From: an uncultured Clostridia bacterium
GTDB lineage: Bacteria; Bacillota; Clostridia; Christensenellales; UBA1242
Length of the DNA stretch: 17,997 bases
Direction: 5' to 3'
NCBI GenBank assembly: GCA_937891595.1
Contig: CALATF010000026.1
Span: forward strand, 1-17,997
Below, one piece after another: positions 1 to 8,698 of this stretch. Position numbers and translations under genes: made by a program. Within the stretch, counting starts at the first letter, position 1. Each line of letters starts with the position of its first letter. The notes beneath the pieces were generated by a model, which saw only the letters and a list, made by a program, of their open reading frames with translations, was not told the origin of the DNA and searched no databases.

Positions 1-3000
1 AATCCTCTATTGTCGCCTTCAATAACAGCTTTTCCATTTTCTGAACTTGCATCTGGCATTGTAAAGCTCACTACTTCAACAGAATCAATATCATCTATGT
101 TTGCATTAAATATTAATTTAGTTTTCCAAACAACATATAAGGTAATAGTATTGCTATTATCTACATCGTAAAGCTCTAATAATTCTGGAGTAACTATTAA
201 TTCGCTATTCCAAGTAATTAATTTATCACTATTTTCTTTTATACTTTCAACATCATTTGTAAACCAAAGACCTACAAGTTCAACACCACTGCCAGGGTGA
301 GTTAAATTAATTTCGCTTTCTTCAGGCAATGTAAAAGTAGCAGATTTTAAAATTTCTCCACTTTCTTCGTCAGTAACTTCAATAACATTTTGTTGTAAAC
401 CATTAATGTTACCTGTTGCACCATTAGCATCAAACAAAATAGTATACACTTCTACCCAGTTAACTGAAATAACATCTCCACTATTATTTTCAAAATCACT
501 AGCAGAGCCAGAATATTTGTAATTGTAGGAGTTATTAACAATAGTTATATATCCATTATCAGAATTTTCAAAACCATCAAAGATATACTTATATCTACCT
601 AAACCATCACTTATTAAAGCAATTCCATCTGAAGAAACTTCACTATATTTAACAGTATAAACAATATAGTTTTCTTCTTCATCTTCAATGTAAGTTATTT
701 TGTCACTTAATTCTTCGTCAGTTTGTAATGTACCGTTTTCCAAAAGAACAACTAAATTATATTCTTTTTCTAACCATTCTATATCAATAATAATTTTATC
801 ATCATTATACTCATCATTTTTTACAAACCCGTCATCTGAAATTGTATCAAGGCTTACAATTTCACTAAAGTCAAATACTTGTGCGCCTTCATTATAACTA
901 AATCCAACTGCTGTTTGATAAATACCATTTTCATCAACACTTTCAGCGCCTGTTATATCTGGCAAGGTTACATTTCTACCATAAACAAATTGTATGTTTT
1001 CTGGTGCGTTACCTGAATTGTGTTTATCATTAAATATTATTGTATATGTTTTATTCTCCCATTGAGCATATAATACAAAATCATCAGTAACGTTTTCTAT
1101 TACGTCACCACAATTTAAAATATTACCACCTTCAGTACGATATGACCAACCTACGAAATTTCTGTGTTCAAAAACAAAACTTTCTGGTTTTTCAATTAAG
1201 GTTACATTAAAGTTAGAAGATATTTCACTTTCAACTTCATATTTACCATTACTGTTTAAATCAGAATAGTCTCTTCCTATACATTCATAAATGTTAGCAA
1301 CTCCGCTTCTATTATTAGCATTATATAAAACTGAAAGTTTCCACACAGGGTAAATATTATAAATAAACACATCGTTTTGTTCATCAAAGTAAATTAAACC
1401 ATCTGCTACATTTTTAGCATTAGGCACAGGTAATTCAATATCAACTTGATTATCATCAACAAACATAGCATAAACTTTGTCTGTAAAATAATCTAATTCT
1501 TTATTAGCCTTTATTGGCCATCCGCTAGTTTTATCAGTAAATGTTAAAATAGAGGTTTTATTCACGTCTACAACAGTAGAGTTAGCAATACCACCATCAA
1601 GCGTTCTATTTATATTAACTTTAACATCTTTATATTGCCAACTAGCATCAAAAGATAAAATTTGACCAATATTATCATCAATTTTTGTAAAGCCTGTACT
1701 TGTTTCATCTACTACAAATGATTTAGATGCTTCACTATTATTAAATGTCCAACCTGCAAATTTATAATAATCATCACTATTAAATGTGTTTTGAGGTAAA
1801 TCAAATTGAGCACCATAAGTTACATAATAATTTTCTGGTACATTTCCCGTTACACCATAATTACCTTGCTCATCACCATTTGTAAATTGTATTTCAAACC
1901 ACATTCCATATAGATTAATATCTTCATCAATAATTATTGTGTCTTCTTCTGCAATAACAATTCTGCCTTCTTCTGAAGTTGATAGCACATTTGTACTATA
2001 AATATCAAAAGAATAACCATTTATTTCATTACCTGTCAAAGTAATTTCATTATCTCTGTTAGCTGTTAATACCGCTTGCTGAGATTTATCTTGGTCTAAG
2101 TAAACATTAGCATAAAGTTTTTGTTTCCATACTGCAATAAATTGAGCATTAGCTTTTACCTCAAACTCTAATTCATCCCATGCATAATCTACACTAGAAT
2201 TATTAGTTAAAGACCAGCCTTCAAACCAGAAACCATCATTAGAAACAACATCTTCACCTAACAAGTTTATTTTTGTGCCATAAGCAACATCTTCTACAAC
2301 AAAATACTCTTGACTATCATTATACCAACCACCATTAAAATAGTAAGTAATATCATATGTATTAATTATCCAATTTGAGTATACAGCATTAAATTTATTA
2401 TTAATAACAAATTGATTTTGTGGTTGTAATTTTGTATCTGCAGATATATTTGAATCACTATACCAACCATCAAATACATAACCTTCCCTTTGGAAAGATA
2501 AATTTCCACCGTTTACAGCAATTTTATTAGAATCTCTAATTGTAAAATCTACTGTTGTAATAGAAGAGTTATCAGAAGCTGTTTGATAAACAAAATCATA
2601 AACGCTACCATATTTTACAATAACATTTTTTATAGCGGCTTCATCATTTACAGTAAAGTAATAATCTTTACCTACCCAAACTGTATTAAAATAAATATCA
2701 TTAGTCCCTTGTTCTAAATATTTTGAAGAAACAGTATATATGTCACCAACATTATATTCTTTAACATCCTTGTTTGAAACAAAATGACTTACATTATAAT
2801 AATTTTCGCCGTCTGAAGTGTTTACTCTTTTTAATACCTCAAGTTCAAAACTAGCACCTTCAATTAAATTGCTAATTAAAGCATATCTAACTGTTTGACC
2901 TTGTTCATCTGTATTTTGCAAACTTTCAACTTTAATATTTGAAGAATTATAATAATAGTTACCTTTACCAGCCTCGTTTCCAAGTTCAAACCCAAGAGAG

Positions 3001-4907
3001 AGATTGTTTAAACCATTTGAATATTCTTGGCATGTAGCCATATCTAAACTATCATCATTGAAATAAATTAAAATATCAATTATTTTCTTATAAACAGCAT
3101 AAATAACTACATTGTCTGTACTTTCATCATAATAATCAGCAGTTCTATCGCCTATAATAGAATCTCCTAAACCTATAATAGTTCCATTTCCATCAGCTCT
3201 AGTATTAAAGCCTATAAGGGCATAGCCGTCTTTATTAAGCTTTTCATTATTTTCTTGAACAATTTGAGAAATACTTTCTGCTTTTGCCATAGAAAGAGAT
3301 TCTCTTTCAACGTAATCAGAAATACCGCCATTAGTATAATTTGTAACAATAATCATGCCTGGATTATTAAGGCTCCAAACTGCATACAAAGTAACTTCTT
3401 TTTGATTTTTAAAGAAAGTTTCATTAAGAGTTATATTTTTATCTAAACTTTCATCACTGCTATCAAAACTATAATAATACCCTTTTTTGCCAAAATTTTC
3501 ATTTGAAGGGTCTAACACAGACCAACCTAATTGAATATGGTGTTTTACTGCTTTTGTATCTATAACAGCAGATTCAATTTCCACCATTCTTTTTAAAGTG
3601 TAATTAATATTAAATTCAAGATTTAAAGAAATAATTTGGTCAGCATAGTTACTTTCTTTAAAACTGCTTTCACCTAAAGATTTATAATAATCTTTAATAC
3701 CTAAAGTGTTTGAATTAAAGTTAATCTTAACATCTTGCTTTTCATAAATTACATATAACACAGTGTTGTTTTTAGGAGTAGATAAACTAATAGGTTTATC
3801 TTCATTATATGCATAAACTACCTTTCCATTAGGCTCTGTAGCAAAACCTTTTATACTGTAGTATGTTTTTAAATATGTTGAATATGTACTTACGCCTACT
3901 GAATAACCAGAACTAGAAGAAATACCCTTGCCTGGAACATATAAAGGCAAAGTGCTTCTATCTTTATTTGGGTCTTTTAGGTTTGTAATCATTTCCTTAA
4001 TATTATTTTTAGAAAAATCAATTTTCTCATCATAATACCTAGTATTGATTTCACCCAAGTACAAATATTTATCCGAACCATCTGCTTTTACAGCTTTAAA
4101 ATTAGGAATAACAAATGTAGTTTTAACTGTATTTGTTTTATAACCAGCAACTAAAGTTAAATCTTCATTAATATTTTGACCAACATATCTTGTGCCGTCT
4201 TTTTTATACCAACCAGTAAATTCAACAATACAATCACCTGTGTTGTTATAAATATTACTTAAAGATTTAGGTATATCGTAATAACTATCTTCTTTAACAG
4301 TAATAGCGGAAACATTGTCAAAAGGACCCGTTTCAAAACTAATTTTATAAGTTTTAGCTAAAAACATATTTATAATTGCATATGCTCCACCTGCCAACGC
4401 AATTAAAGCAAGCATAACTATTGCAATAATAGATTTCTTTCTTTTTCCACCCCTATTTTGTTTATCAAGTTTTTGTTCATTTCTTTCAGCAAACAAACTA
4501 TTAGTTGAATTTTGACTATTATTTTGCAAGTTAGCATTTTGAACGTTATTTTGTTGTAAACCTTGATTTACATTTACTTGCGTTTGAACATTACCCTTAT
4601 TTCCATAAGGGTTAATGCTTGTTGGATTTATATTATTAACATAAGATTGATTTGCAGGATTATTGTTTACAGCATTAAAGGAAGCATTAACATTGTTAAC
4701 ACTTTGCGATGCGTTTGTATTTTGAGCATTACCCGGACTTTGTTGTAAAGGCACTGCTTGTTGTTGCGGAGGCATATTACTACCCGCATTATTTTGAGGC
4801 GACTGAACCCCACCCCCATTATACAACGGTGGTTGACTTGCCCCTTGCTGATTTGGAACTTTATTAACTCCATTTTGATTTATTGAGTTGGATTGATTGT
4901 CCTGCAT
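1..4907 (-). CDS. Giant membrane-anchored surface protein with InlB/Flg_new-like repeats (3' end outside window)
   Basis: The frame is open from ATG at 4907 to the left edge (1635 codons, no stop), so the C-terminus is missing. The start is fixed by AGGAGGG four bases upstream. Residues 1-158 are low-complexity, rich in Asn, Gln, Pro and Ser, and end in the basic stretch RGGKRKK. Residues about 160-182 form one hydrophobic helix (IIAIVMLALIALAGGAYAII). By the positive-inside rule the head is cytoplasmic and the rest outside. The outer part holds many diverged modules with the Listeria-Bacteroides repeat pattern, Gly-Trp followed later by LYAxW-like ends: FTGWY near residue 230, LGWS near 462, FDGWY near 814, FEGWS near 897, FAGWT near 1053, FVGWS near 1252, and YAVWS, YAQWE and YVVWK ends. 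Such repeats are known from adhesins and internalins. I infer an adhesion or cell-envelope role. No sorting signal can be judged because the end is absent. Confidence 0.9.
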   Translation of the reverse strand, partial: MQDNQSNSINQNGVNKVPNQQGASQPPLYNGGGVQSPQNNAGSNMPPQQQAVPLQQSPGNAQNTNASQSVNNVNASFNAVNNNPANQSYVNNINPTSINPYGNKGNVQTQVNVNQGLQQNNVQNANLQNNSQNSTNSLFAERNEQKLDKQNRGGKRKKSIIAIVMLALIALAGGAYAIINMFLAKTYKISFETGPFDNVSAITVKEDSYYDIPKSLSNIYNNTGDCIVEFTGWYKKDGTRYVGQNINEDLTLVAGYKTNTVKTTFVIPNFKAVKADGSDKYLYLGEINTRYYDEKIDFSKNNIKEMITNLKDPNKDRSTLPLYVPGKGISSSSGYSVGVSTYSTYLKTYYSIKGFATEPNGKVVYAYNEDKPISLSTPKNNTVLYVIYEKQDVKINFNSNTLGIKDYYKSLGESSFKESNYADQIISLNLEFNINYTLKRMVEIESAVIDTKAVKHHIQLGWSVLDPSNENFGKKGYYYSFDSSDESLDKNITLNETFFKNQKEVTLYAVWSLNNPGMIIVTNYTNGGISDYVERESLSMAKAESISQIVQENNEKLNKDGYALIGFNTRADGNGTIIGLGDSIIGDRTADYYDESTDNVVIYAVYKKIIDILIYFNDDSLDMATCQEYSNGLNNLSLGFELGNEAGKGNYYYNSSNIKVESLQNTDEQGQTVRYALISNLIEGASFELEVLKRVNTSDGENYYNVSHFVSNKDVKEYNVGDIYTVSSKYLEQGTNDIYFNTVWVGKDYYFTVNDEAAIKNVIVKYGSVYDFVYQTASDNSSITTVDFTIRDSNKIAVNGGNLSFQREGYVFDGWYSDSNISADTKLQPQNQFVINNKFNAVYSNWIINTYDITYYFNGGWYNDSQEYFVVEDVAYGTKINLLGEDVVSNDGFWFEGWSLTNNSSVDYAWDELEFEVKANAQFIAVWKQKLYANVYLDQDKSQQAVLTANRDNEITLTGNEINGYSFDIYSTNVLSTSEEGRIVIAEEDTIIIDEDINLYGMWFEIQFTNGDEQGNYGVTGNVPENYYVTYGAQFDLPQNTFNSDDYYKFAGWTFNNSEASKSFVVDETSTGFTKIDDNIGQILSFDASWQYKDVKVNINRTLDGGIANSTVVDVNKTSILTFTDKTSGWPIKANKELDYFTDKVYAMFVDDNQVDIELPVPNAKNVADGLIYFDEQNDVFIYNIYPVWKLSVLYNANNRSGVANIYECIGRDYSDLNSNGKYEVESEISSNFNVTLIEKPESFVFEHRNFVGWSYRTEGGNILNCGDVIENVTDDFVLYAQWENKTYTIIFNDKHNSGNAPENIQFVYGRNVTLPDITGAESVDENGIYQTAVGFSYNEGAQVFDFSEIVSLDTISDDGFVKNDEYNDDKIIIDIEWLEKEYNLVVLLENGTLQTDEELSDKITYIEDEEENYIVYTVKYSEVSSDGIALISDGLGRYKYIFDGFENSDNGYITIVNNSYNYKYSGSASDFENNSGDVISVNWVEVYTILFDANGATGNINGLQQNVIEVTDEESGEILKSATFTLPEESEINLTHPGSGVELVGLWFTNDVESIKENSDKLITWNSELIVTPELLELYDVDNSNTITLYVVWKTKLIFNANIDDIDSVEVVSFTMPDASSENGKAVIEGDNRG

Positions 4908-4970
4908 AAATCCCTCCTAAGTATTATTAAACTAAAAAGTAAAAATATTTATTTTAAAAAGCAATGTGAA

Positions 4971-4987
4971 TTTTTCGCGACGAAAAA
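4971..4987. repeat. Short inverted repeat upstream of the surface-protein gene
   Basis: Perfect 7-base arms TTTTTCG and CGAAAAA flank a 3-base centre (CGA). It is a G+C-containing island in otherwise A/T-only DNA, 64 bases before the ATG of the surface-protein gene. A second tiny palindrome, CAAAA-tag-TTTTG, lies just beside it. It could be an operator or a leader hairpin. No function is assigned. Confidence 0.35.
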
Positions 4988-5209
4988 CCAAAATAGTTTT
5001 GTGAATAGCAAAAATATGTTCTTTAAAATAATTAAAAAAGAACTAACGCAAGTAAAACTATTTTATTTAATTTTTTTGTGCTTTTTTAAAACAAAAAAAC
5101 GCTCTGTGTATTTTAAAAATAACATCATTAAAAAGATAAGTTTTTTAACAAATATCTAGGCATGTTTTACTGCCAATTTTTTAATAAAAAAACACTTTTT
5201 TTTGTACTT

Positions 5210-5231
5210 TTAAAATACGTAAGTATTTTAA
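5210..5231. repeat. 9-bp inverted repeat with 4-base loop
   Basis: TTAAAATAC, loop GTAA, then GTATTTTAA: nine perfect pairs. It has no following T-run on either strand, so it does not look like a terminator. It lies between the recR terminator and the surface-protein gene, and could be a regulator site or a leader hairpin. Chance is possible in such A/T-rich DNA. Confidence 0.3.
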
Positions 5232-5552
5232 CATATTTTTTTTGATATAGCAACTATTATAACTATATTTCTTAATTTTTTTAACATTTTTTGTATTTTT
5301 TTTCATATTTTTTTAAGCGTTTTTTATGTAATTTTCAAGAAAACTTTTATAATTTTTTAAGTGATTTTTAAATAAAAATTTTTTTACAAATTTTTAAGCA
5401 ATACTTTTCAACTTATGCTGATTTTATTTAGTAATTTAATAATCAGATTTCTTTTTAATCTTCCACAATTTTATTTCAATGTTTTATTAAAAAATCAATT
5501 TTATTAAAAAATATCAACAACCTAAACAAAGCAACATTCTCAAATGTATTTT

Positions 5553-5588
5553 TTAATAAAAAAAGAAGCAAAACAATTTGCTTCTTTT
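5553..5588 (-). terminator. Intrinsic terminator of the mrnC...recR operon
   Basis: The arms AAAAGAAGCAAA (5561-5572) and TTTGCTTCTTTT (5577-5588) pair perfectly over 12 bases around the loop ACAA. On the minus strand a T-run follows. The hairpin starts four bases after the recR stop codon. Confidence 0.88.
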
Positions 5589-5591
5589 AAA

Positions 5592-6179
5592 TTATATTTC
5601 TCTCCTAGCTTCTATAGCTTTAGATAAAGTAATTTCATCTGCATACTCTAACTCGCTACCCATAGATATTCCTTGAGCAAGTCTAGTAACCTTAACTCCT
5701 AACGGTTTTAAAAGTTTTGCAATATACATAGCAGTTGCTTCACCCTGAACATCGGGATTCGTTGCAACAATTACTTCTTGGTAATCATCGCCATTTAATC
5801 TTACTAAAAGTTCTTTTATTCTAATATCATCTGGCCCTTTGTTATCTAGCGGGCTAATACATCCATGCAATACATGATAAACACAATCAAAATTCTTTAC
5901 TTTTTCAATAGCATAAATATCTTTTGGTTCTTTTACAACACAAATAATTTTACTTTTTCTACTTTTGCAAATATCACACAAACTATCCGTTGCAAAATTA
6001 CCACAACAATCACAGAACTTTATTTTTTCTTTAGCTATAGCTACGGCATTTATAAAATTTTTAACATCATCATCCTTACCATTCAAAACATGATAAGCAT
6101 ATCTTTGTGCTGTTTTATAACCTACCCCCGGCAGATACATAAAAGCACCTATTAATTTCTCTAATAAATTTTCTTCCAC
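5592..6179 (-). CDS. recR: Recombination mediator protein RecR
   Basis: RecR of 195 residues, normal family size (E. coli about 200). It works with RecF and RecO to load RecA on gapped DNA during recombinational repair in the cytoplasm. Visible parts: a helix-hairpin-helix with LPGVG at 16-20; a four-Cys zinc finger with C56-x2-C59 and C68-x2-C71; a Toprim domain from about residue 78, including SPLDNKGPDDIRI (109-121) and ATNPDVQGEATA (139-150); and a C-terminal ELEYADEITLSKA segment. The start is GTG at 6179, supported by AGGTG five bases upstream and by the family N-terminus. It is the last gene of the operon, 15 bases after ybaB, and is followed at once by a strong terminator. Confidence 0.96.
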   Translation of the reverse strand: MEENLLEKLIGAFMYLPGVGYKTAQRYAYHVLNGKDDDVKNFINAVAIAKEKIKFCDCCGNFATDSLCDICKSRKSKIICVVKEPKDIYAIEKVKNFDCVYHVLHGCISPLDNKGPDDIRIKELLVRLNGDDYQEVIVATNPDVQGEATAMYIAKLLKPLGVKVTRLAQGISMGSELEYADEITLSKAIEARREI

Positions 6180-6194
6180 TTTTTCACCTAAAAA

Positions 6195-6521
6195 TTAAAA
6201 ACTGCCCATAGGCCCTAGCATATCTTTACTAATTTGAGCAACTTTATTTTGAGCATCTTTAATAGCAGCCATTACTAAATCTTCTAACATTTCTACATCA
6301 TCTGGATCCACCGCTTCTGGTTTAATTCTAACTGCCTTTATTTCGTTTTTACCAGTTATAACAACTTCAACCATTCCACCACCACTAGCACCTATAAGTT
6401 CAGTGTTTGCAAGTTCTTCATTTTTCTTTTGCATTTCGGCTTGCATTTTTTGAGCTTGTCTAATCATGTTTTGCATATTTGCTCCACCGCCAAACCCACC
6501 AAATCTATTAAATCCTGCCAT
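6195..6521 (-). CDS. ybaB: YbaB/EbfC family nucleoid-associated protein
   Basis: 108 residues, the usual size for this DNA-binding, dimeric nucleoid-associated family. The Gly/Phe/Asn-rich N-terminus is followed by a Met/Gln-rich helix (NMQNMIRQAQKMQAEMQ, about 15-31). The core then carries the family signatures GxGGGMVEVVITG (about 44-57), IKPEAVDPDDVEMLEDLV and a C-terminal helix with AAIKDAQNKV. AAGGAGA lies just before the ATG. It sits between dnaX (44-base gap) and recR, the conserved dnaX-ybaB-recR order. Its exact role is unsettled in the literature; the linkage suggests chromosome maintenance. Confidence 0.95.
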   Translation of the reverse strand: MAGFNRFGGFGGGANMQNMIRQAQKMQAEMQKKNEELANTELIGASGGGMVEVVITGKNEIKAVRIKPEAVDPDDVEMLEDLVMAAIKDAQNKVAQISKDMLGPMGSF

Positions 6522-6565
6522 ATAAATTCTCCTTTTTAATTTTTATTATTTTTTTGAATAAAAAG

Positions 6566-6985
6566 TTACTTAAGCATTAAATCGCTTCCAAAAATATTTT
6601 TTAGTATTTCCAAATTTTTATAAGATTTATCAATAGTCTTTTCAACTAAAATAAAACTTAATGTTAAATTTTGGTCAATTTCTCTTAGCAACTTAGTAAG
6701 TGTAGCATAATTATCTTCAGTTTTCAAAATATTATAAAGGTATTCTTCTTTTATATTAACTTTTACTTCATTTTTTTCAATTTTTACGTCTCTAATTTCC
6801 CCACATGCAGTATGCAATGTCATAAAATTATTTTGTCTTAATTTCATAACTAAATTACCCCAAACAAATCTTGGTTCCAACCTGTTTGTGGTATTTAATT
6901 GAATAGATCTATTTTGATAACAATTATCTATGTTTTTATTGCTTATATGTTCAAAATTATTTTGCTCAAAATCGTTAATTAGTTT
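6566..6985 (-). CDS. dnaX: Tau-specific C-terminal part of DnaX, reached by -1 frameshift
   Basis: This frame has no stop between the A9 run at 6983-6991 and the TAA at 6566. It encodes a linker of about 34 residues and then a compact domain with FVWGNLVMKLRQNN and VNIKEEYLYNILK, resembling the C-terminal polymerase-binding region of gamma/tau subunits. It has no good start of its own: the TTG at 6880 has AGG directly abutting it, and an in-frame ATG at 6847 falls inside the domain. It lies in the -1 frame relative to the upstream dnaX frame, so a one-base slip gives a 504-residue tau (365 + 139), a normal DnaX size. In the family, tau contacts the replicative polymerase and helicase, whereas gamma lacks this part. 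The alternative is a real or sequencing-derived one-base deletion. Confidence 0.85.
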   Translation of the reverse strand, partial: KLINDFEQNNFEHISNKNIDNCYQNRSIQLNTTNRLEPRFVWGNLVMKLRQNNFMTLHTACGEIRDVKIEKNEVKVNIKEEYLYNILKTEDNYATLTKLLREIDQNLTLSFILVEKTIDKSYKNLEILKNIFGSDLMLK

Positions 6986-8079
6986 TTTTTTAAGTTGTCT
7001 AAGCTAGCACACTCTAAACAAACTATTTCTAAAAGCGTTCTAGGAGACAAAGCATATTTTAATTCACTTTCAATTTCACTAAACTTTTGCATAAAAGCAA
7101 TAAGTCTATGTGTTTCAATCTTTTGAGATAAAACATTTAATTTCTCATAAATATTTATAGGCAAGTTTAAAATTTTGCTAGCATTATTACAACTTTTTAT
7201 TACTAGTAAATCTTTAAAGTTAACCGTCATTTCTTTAGCCAAAGCTACAATGTTTTTTCCTGAAATATAAATTTCATTAATAGTTTCTAAAACACCACCC
7301 AAATTACCAGATATAATATTTTCAGATAGTTTTAAAACAATATCTCTATCGCTAGTGCCAAGAACACATACAGTTTTGTCATAAGTTATTTTATTATTAC
7401 TAAAAGCGACTACACAGTCGGCTACCGAAAACATATCTCTTACACTACCTTCGCCAGCAGTAGCAATAGCATCGACTGATTGTTCATCATAAGATATTTC
7501 AAGCTTTGAAAGAATTTTTATAAGCAAATTCTTTAATGTTTCTTTATCAACCAACCTAAAATCAAAACGCATACAACGCGAAAGAATAGTTGCTGGTAAT
7601 TTATGAACTTCTGTTGTTGCAAGAATAAAAACAGCATGTGCAGGGGGTTCTTCAAGTGTTTTTAATAAAGCATTAAAAGCACTATCAGTAAGCATATGAA
7701 CTTCGTCTATTATATAAACTTTATATTTACCATATATAGGCGGATATTTTATTTTTTCTCTTAGCTCCCTAATTTCATTAACACCATTATTACTTGCTGC
7801 GTCTATCTCAAGAACATCAATATTATTAGCTTGTTCTATTTCAACACAAGCCTGACACTTGCCACATGGTGAGCCATTAATAGGGCTTAAACAATTAATA
7901 GCTTTTGCAAAAATTTTAGCACAACTTGTTTTACCCGTTCCTCTTGTTCCAGTAAATAAATAAGCATGACCAACCCTTTGCGAATTGACCTGATTTATCA
8001 ATGTATTTACTATGTGGTCTTGACCAACAACTTCATCAAAAGTTTTAGGTCTAAATTTTCTATATAGTGCTAAATGCAT
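6979..8079 (-). CDS. dnaX: DNA polymerase III clamp-loader subunit DnaX (gamma form in frame 0)
   Basis: AAA+ ATPase of the clamp loader that opens and loads the sliding clamp on primed DNA. Frame 0 gives 366 residues ending NLKKN. Visible: start motif YRKFRPKTFDEVVGQ (6-20), Walker A GTRGTGKTS (44-52), zinc-binding C63, C72, C75 and C78, Walker B YIIDEVH (122-128), sensor ATT (154-156), the SRC arginine-finger motif (167-169), then the helical lid and collar. The ATG at 8079 follows AAGGAT by eight bases and lies four bases after the sigH stop, so translation is probably coupled. At 366 residues this product is short for DnaX but right for a gamma-like form. The rest of tau lies in the -1 frame just after the A9 run. 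Confidence 0.96.
   Translation of the reverse strand: MHLALYRKFRPKTFDEVVGQDHIVNTLINQVNSQRVGHAYLFTGTRGTGKTSCAKIFAKAINCLSPINGSPCGKCQACVEIEQANNIDVLEIDAASNNGVNEIRELREKIKYPPIYGKYKVYIIDEVHMLTDSAFNALLKTLEEPPAHAVFILATTEVHKLPATILSRCMRFDFRLVDKETLKNLLIKILSKLEISYDEQSVDAIATAGEGSVRDMFSVADCVVAFSNNKITYDKTVCVLGTSDRDIVLKLSENIISGNLGGVLETINEIYISGKNIVALAKEMTVNFKDLLVIKSCNNASKILNLPINIYEKLNVLSQKIETHRLIAFMQKFSEIESELKYALSPRTLLEIVCLECASLDNLKKN
6980..7006 (-). promoter_or_regulatory. Programmed -1 frameshift / slippage site in dnaX
   Basis: On the minus strand the frame reads TTA AAA AAA AAC TAA, with nine consecutive A residues (complement of T at 6983-6991). The last seven bases before the stop form the heptamer A-AAA-AAC. 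The -1 frame is closed upstream by TAG at 7004-7006 and frame 0 by TAA at 6979-6981. The two frames therefore share only about 22 bases, and the A-run is the only slippery element in them. No Shine-Dalgarno-like stimulator or strong downstream stem is seen, which favours transcriptional slippage, as known for Thermus dnaX, over ribosomal slippage. Confidence 0.75.
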
Positions 8080-8083
8080 TCGT

Positions 8084-8698
8084 TTAAATCCTTATTACCT
8101 TTAACTTTATTTTAATCCTTCTAAGTGCATTGTCAATACTTTTAGGTTCTTTTTTTAATCTTTGAGCAATTTCAACATAATTAAGACCCTTAATATATAA
8201 CTGCAAAACTTTTTTTTCAAAAACGCTCAATAGTGTATTAACATGCAAATCTATTTCACTTAATTTCTCTTTAAATAAAACACTTTCTTCTGGTGTTAAA
8301 TTTGAAGAAGCAATATAAAAACCATTTTCTTCTTCATCTTTTTCTTTATCATTATTAACAGAAAGTAATATTTTACCTTGATTATTAATAGAAAAATATG
8401 TGTTAATAGGCTTGTTTTTATTCCTATTATTTGCTATCAATGCAGATTGAATTTGGCGTTTGATACATAAACTTGCAAACGTTTTAAACGAAGCCTTATT
8501 ATTATCTAAATCGTAATTTCTGTAAGCTTTAAAAAGCCCCAACATACCTTCTTGAATAAGGTCATCTGTTGTTGCATTTATTAAAAAGTATTTTCTTGCA
8601 ATAATAGTAACTAAAGGCTTGTATAAGTTCATTAACTTATTAACCGCTTTTTCATCACCCATTTGTGCCTTTTTAATAATTTCAGCCTCGTTTAACAT
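8084..8698 (-). CDS. sigH: RNA polymerase sigma factor SigH (Spo0H-like)
   Basis: 204 residues, close to B. subtilis SigH. Region 2 is clear: YFLINATTDDLIQEGMLGLF (37-56) and then ASFKTFASLCIKRQIQSAL (69-87), covering core binding, -10 recognition and melting. A linker of about 60 residues with an acidic patch (KEKDEEEN) follows. Region 4 has LSVFEKKVLQLYIKGLNYVEIAQRL and the helix-turn-helix end KEPKSIDNALRRIKIKL (182-198), which matches SigH rather than housekeeping or ECF sigmas. The position after mrnC and rlmB is the B. subtilis order. Its ATG overlaps the rlmB stop in TAATG, implying translational coupling. SigH directs entry into sporulation or competence in relatives; which applies here is not visible. 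Confidence 0.9.
   Translation of the reverse strand: MLNEAEIIKKAQMGDEKAVNKLMNLYKPLVTIIARKYFLINATTDDLIQEGMLGLFKAYRNYDLDNNKASFKTFASLCIKRQIQSALIANNRNKNKPINTYFSINNQGKILLSVNNDKEKDEEENGFYIASSNLTPEESVLFKEKLSEIDLHVNTLLSVFEKKVLQLYIKGLNYVEIAQRLKKEPKSIDNALRRIKIKLKVIRI

Larger units (their letters stand above)
4908..5591. other. 684-bp A/T-rich intergenic region
   Basis: No convincing gene is seen. A plus-strand frame (4893-5159) begins inside the surface-protein gene, has no ribosome binding site and encodes only Lys/Phe/Asn-rich low complexity. The region carries the recR terminator at its right end, an inverted repeat at 4971-4987 and another at 5210-5231. A TATAAT on the minus strand at 5256-5261 is a possible -10 for the surface-protein gene, but no good -35 sits 17 bases upstream. 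The promoter of that gene is therefore not located. If that -10 is used, the leader is about 340 bases and contains both inverted repeats. Confidence 0.6.

Noticed and set aside
4893..5159. Plus-strand 88-codon frame MIVLHKSLLS...
   Set aside because: Starts inside the surface-protein gene, has no ribosome binding site or promoter, and encodes Lys/Phe/Ile-rich low complexity typical of random A/T-rich DNA.
6566..6880. Separate small gene starting at TTG 6880
   Set aside because: The frame is open far upstream to the dnaX A9 run, AGG directly abuts the TTG so there is no usable ribosome binding site, and the product continues DnaX; treated as the tau tail.
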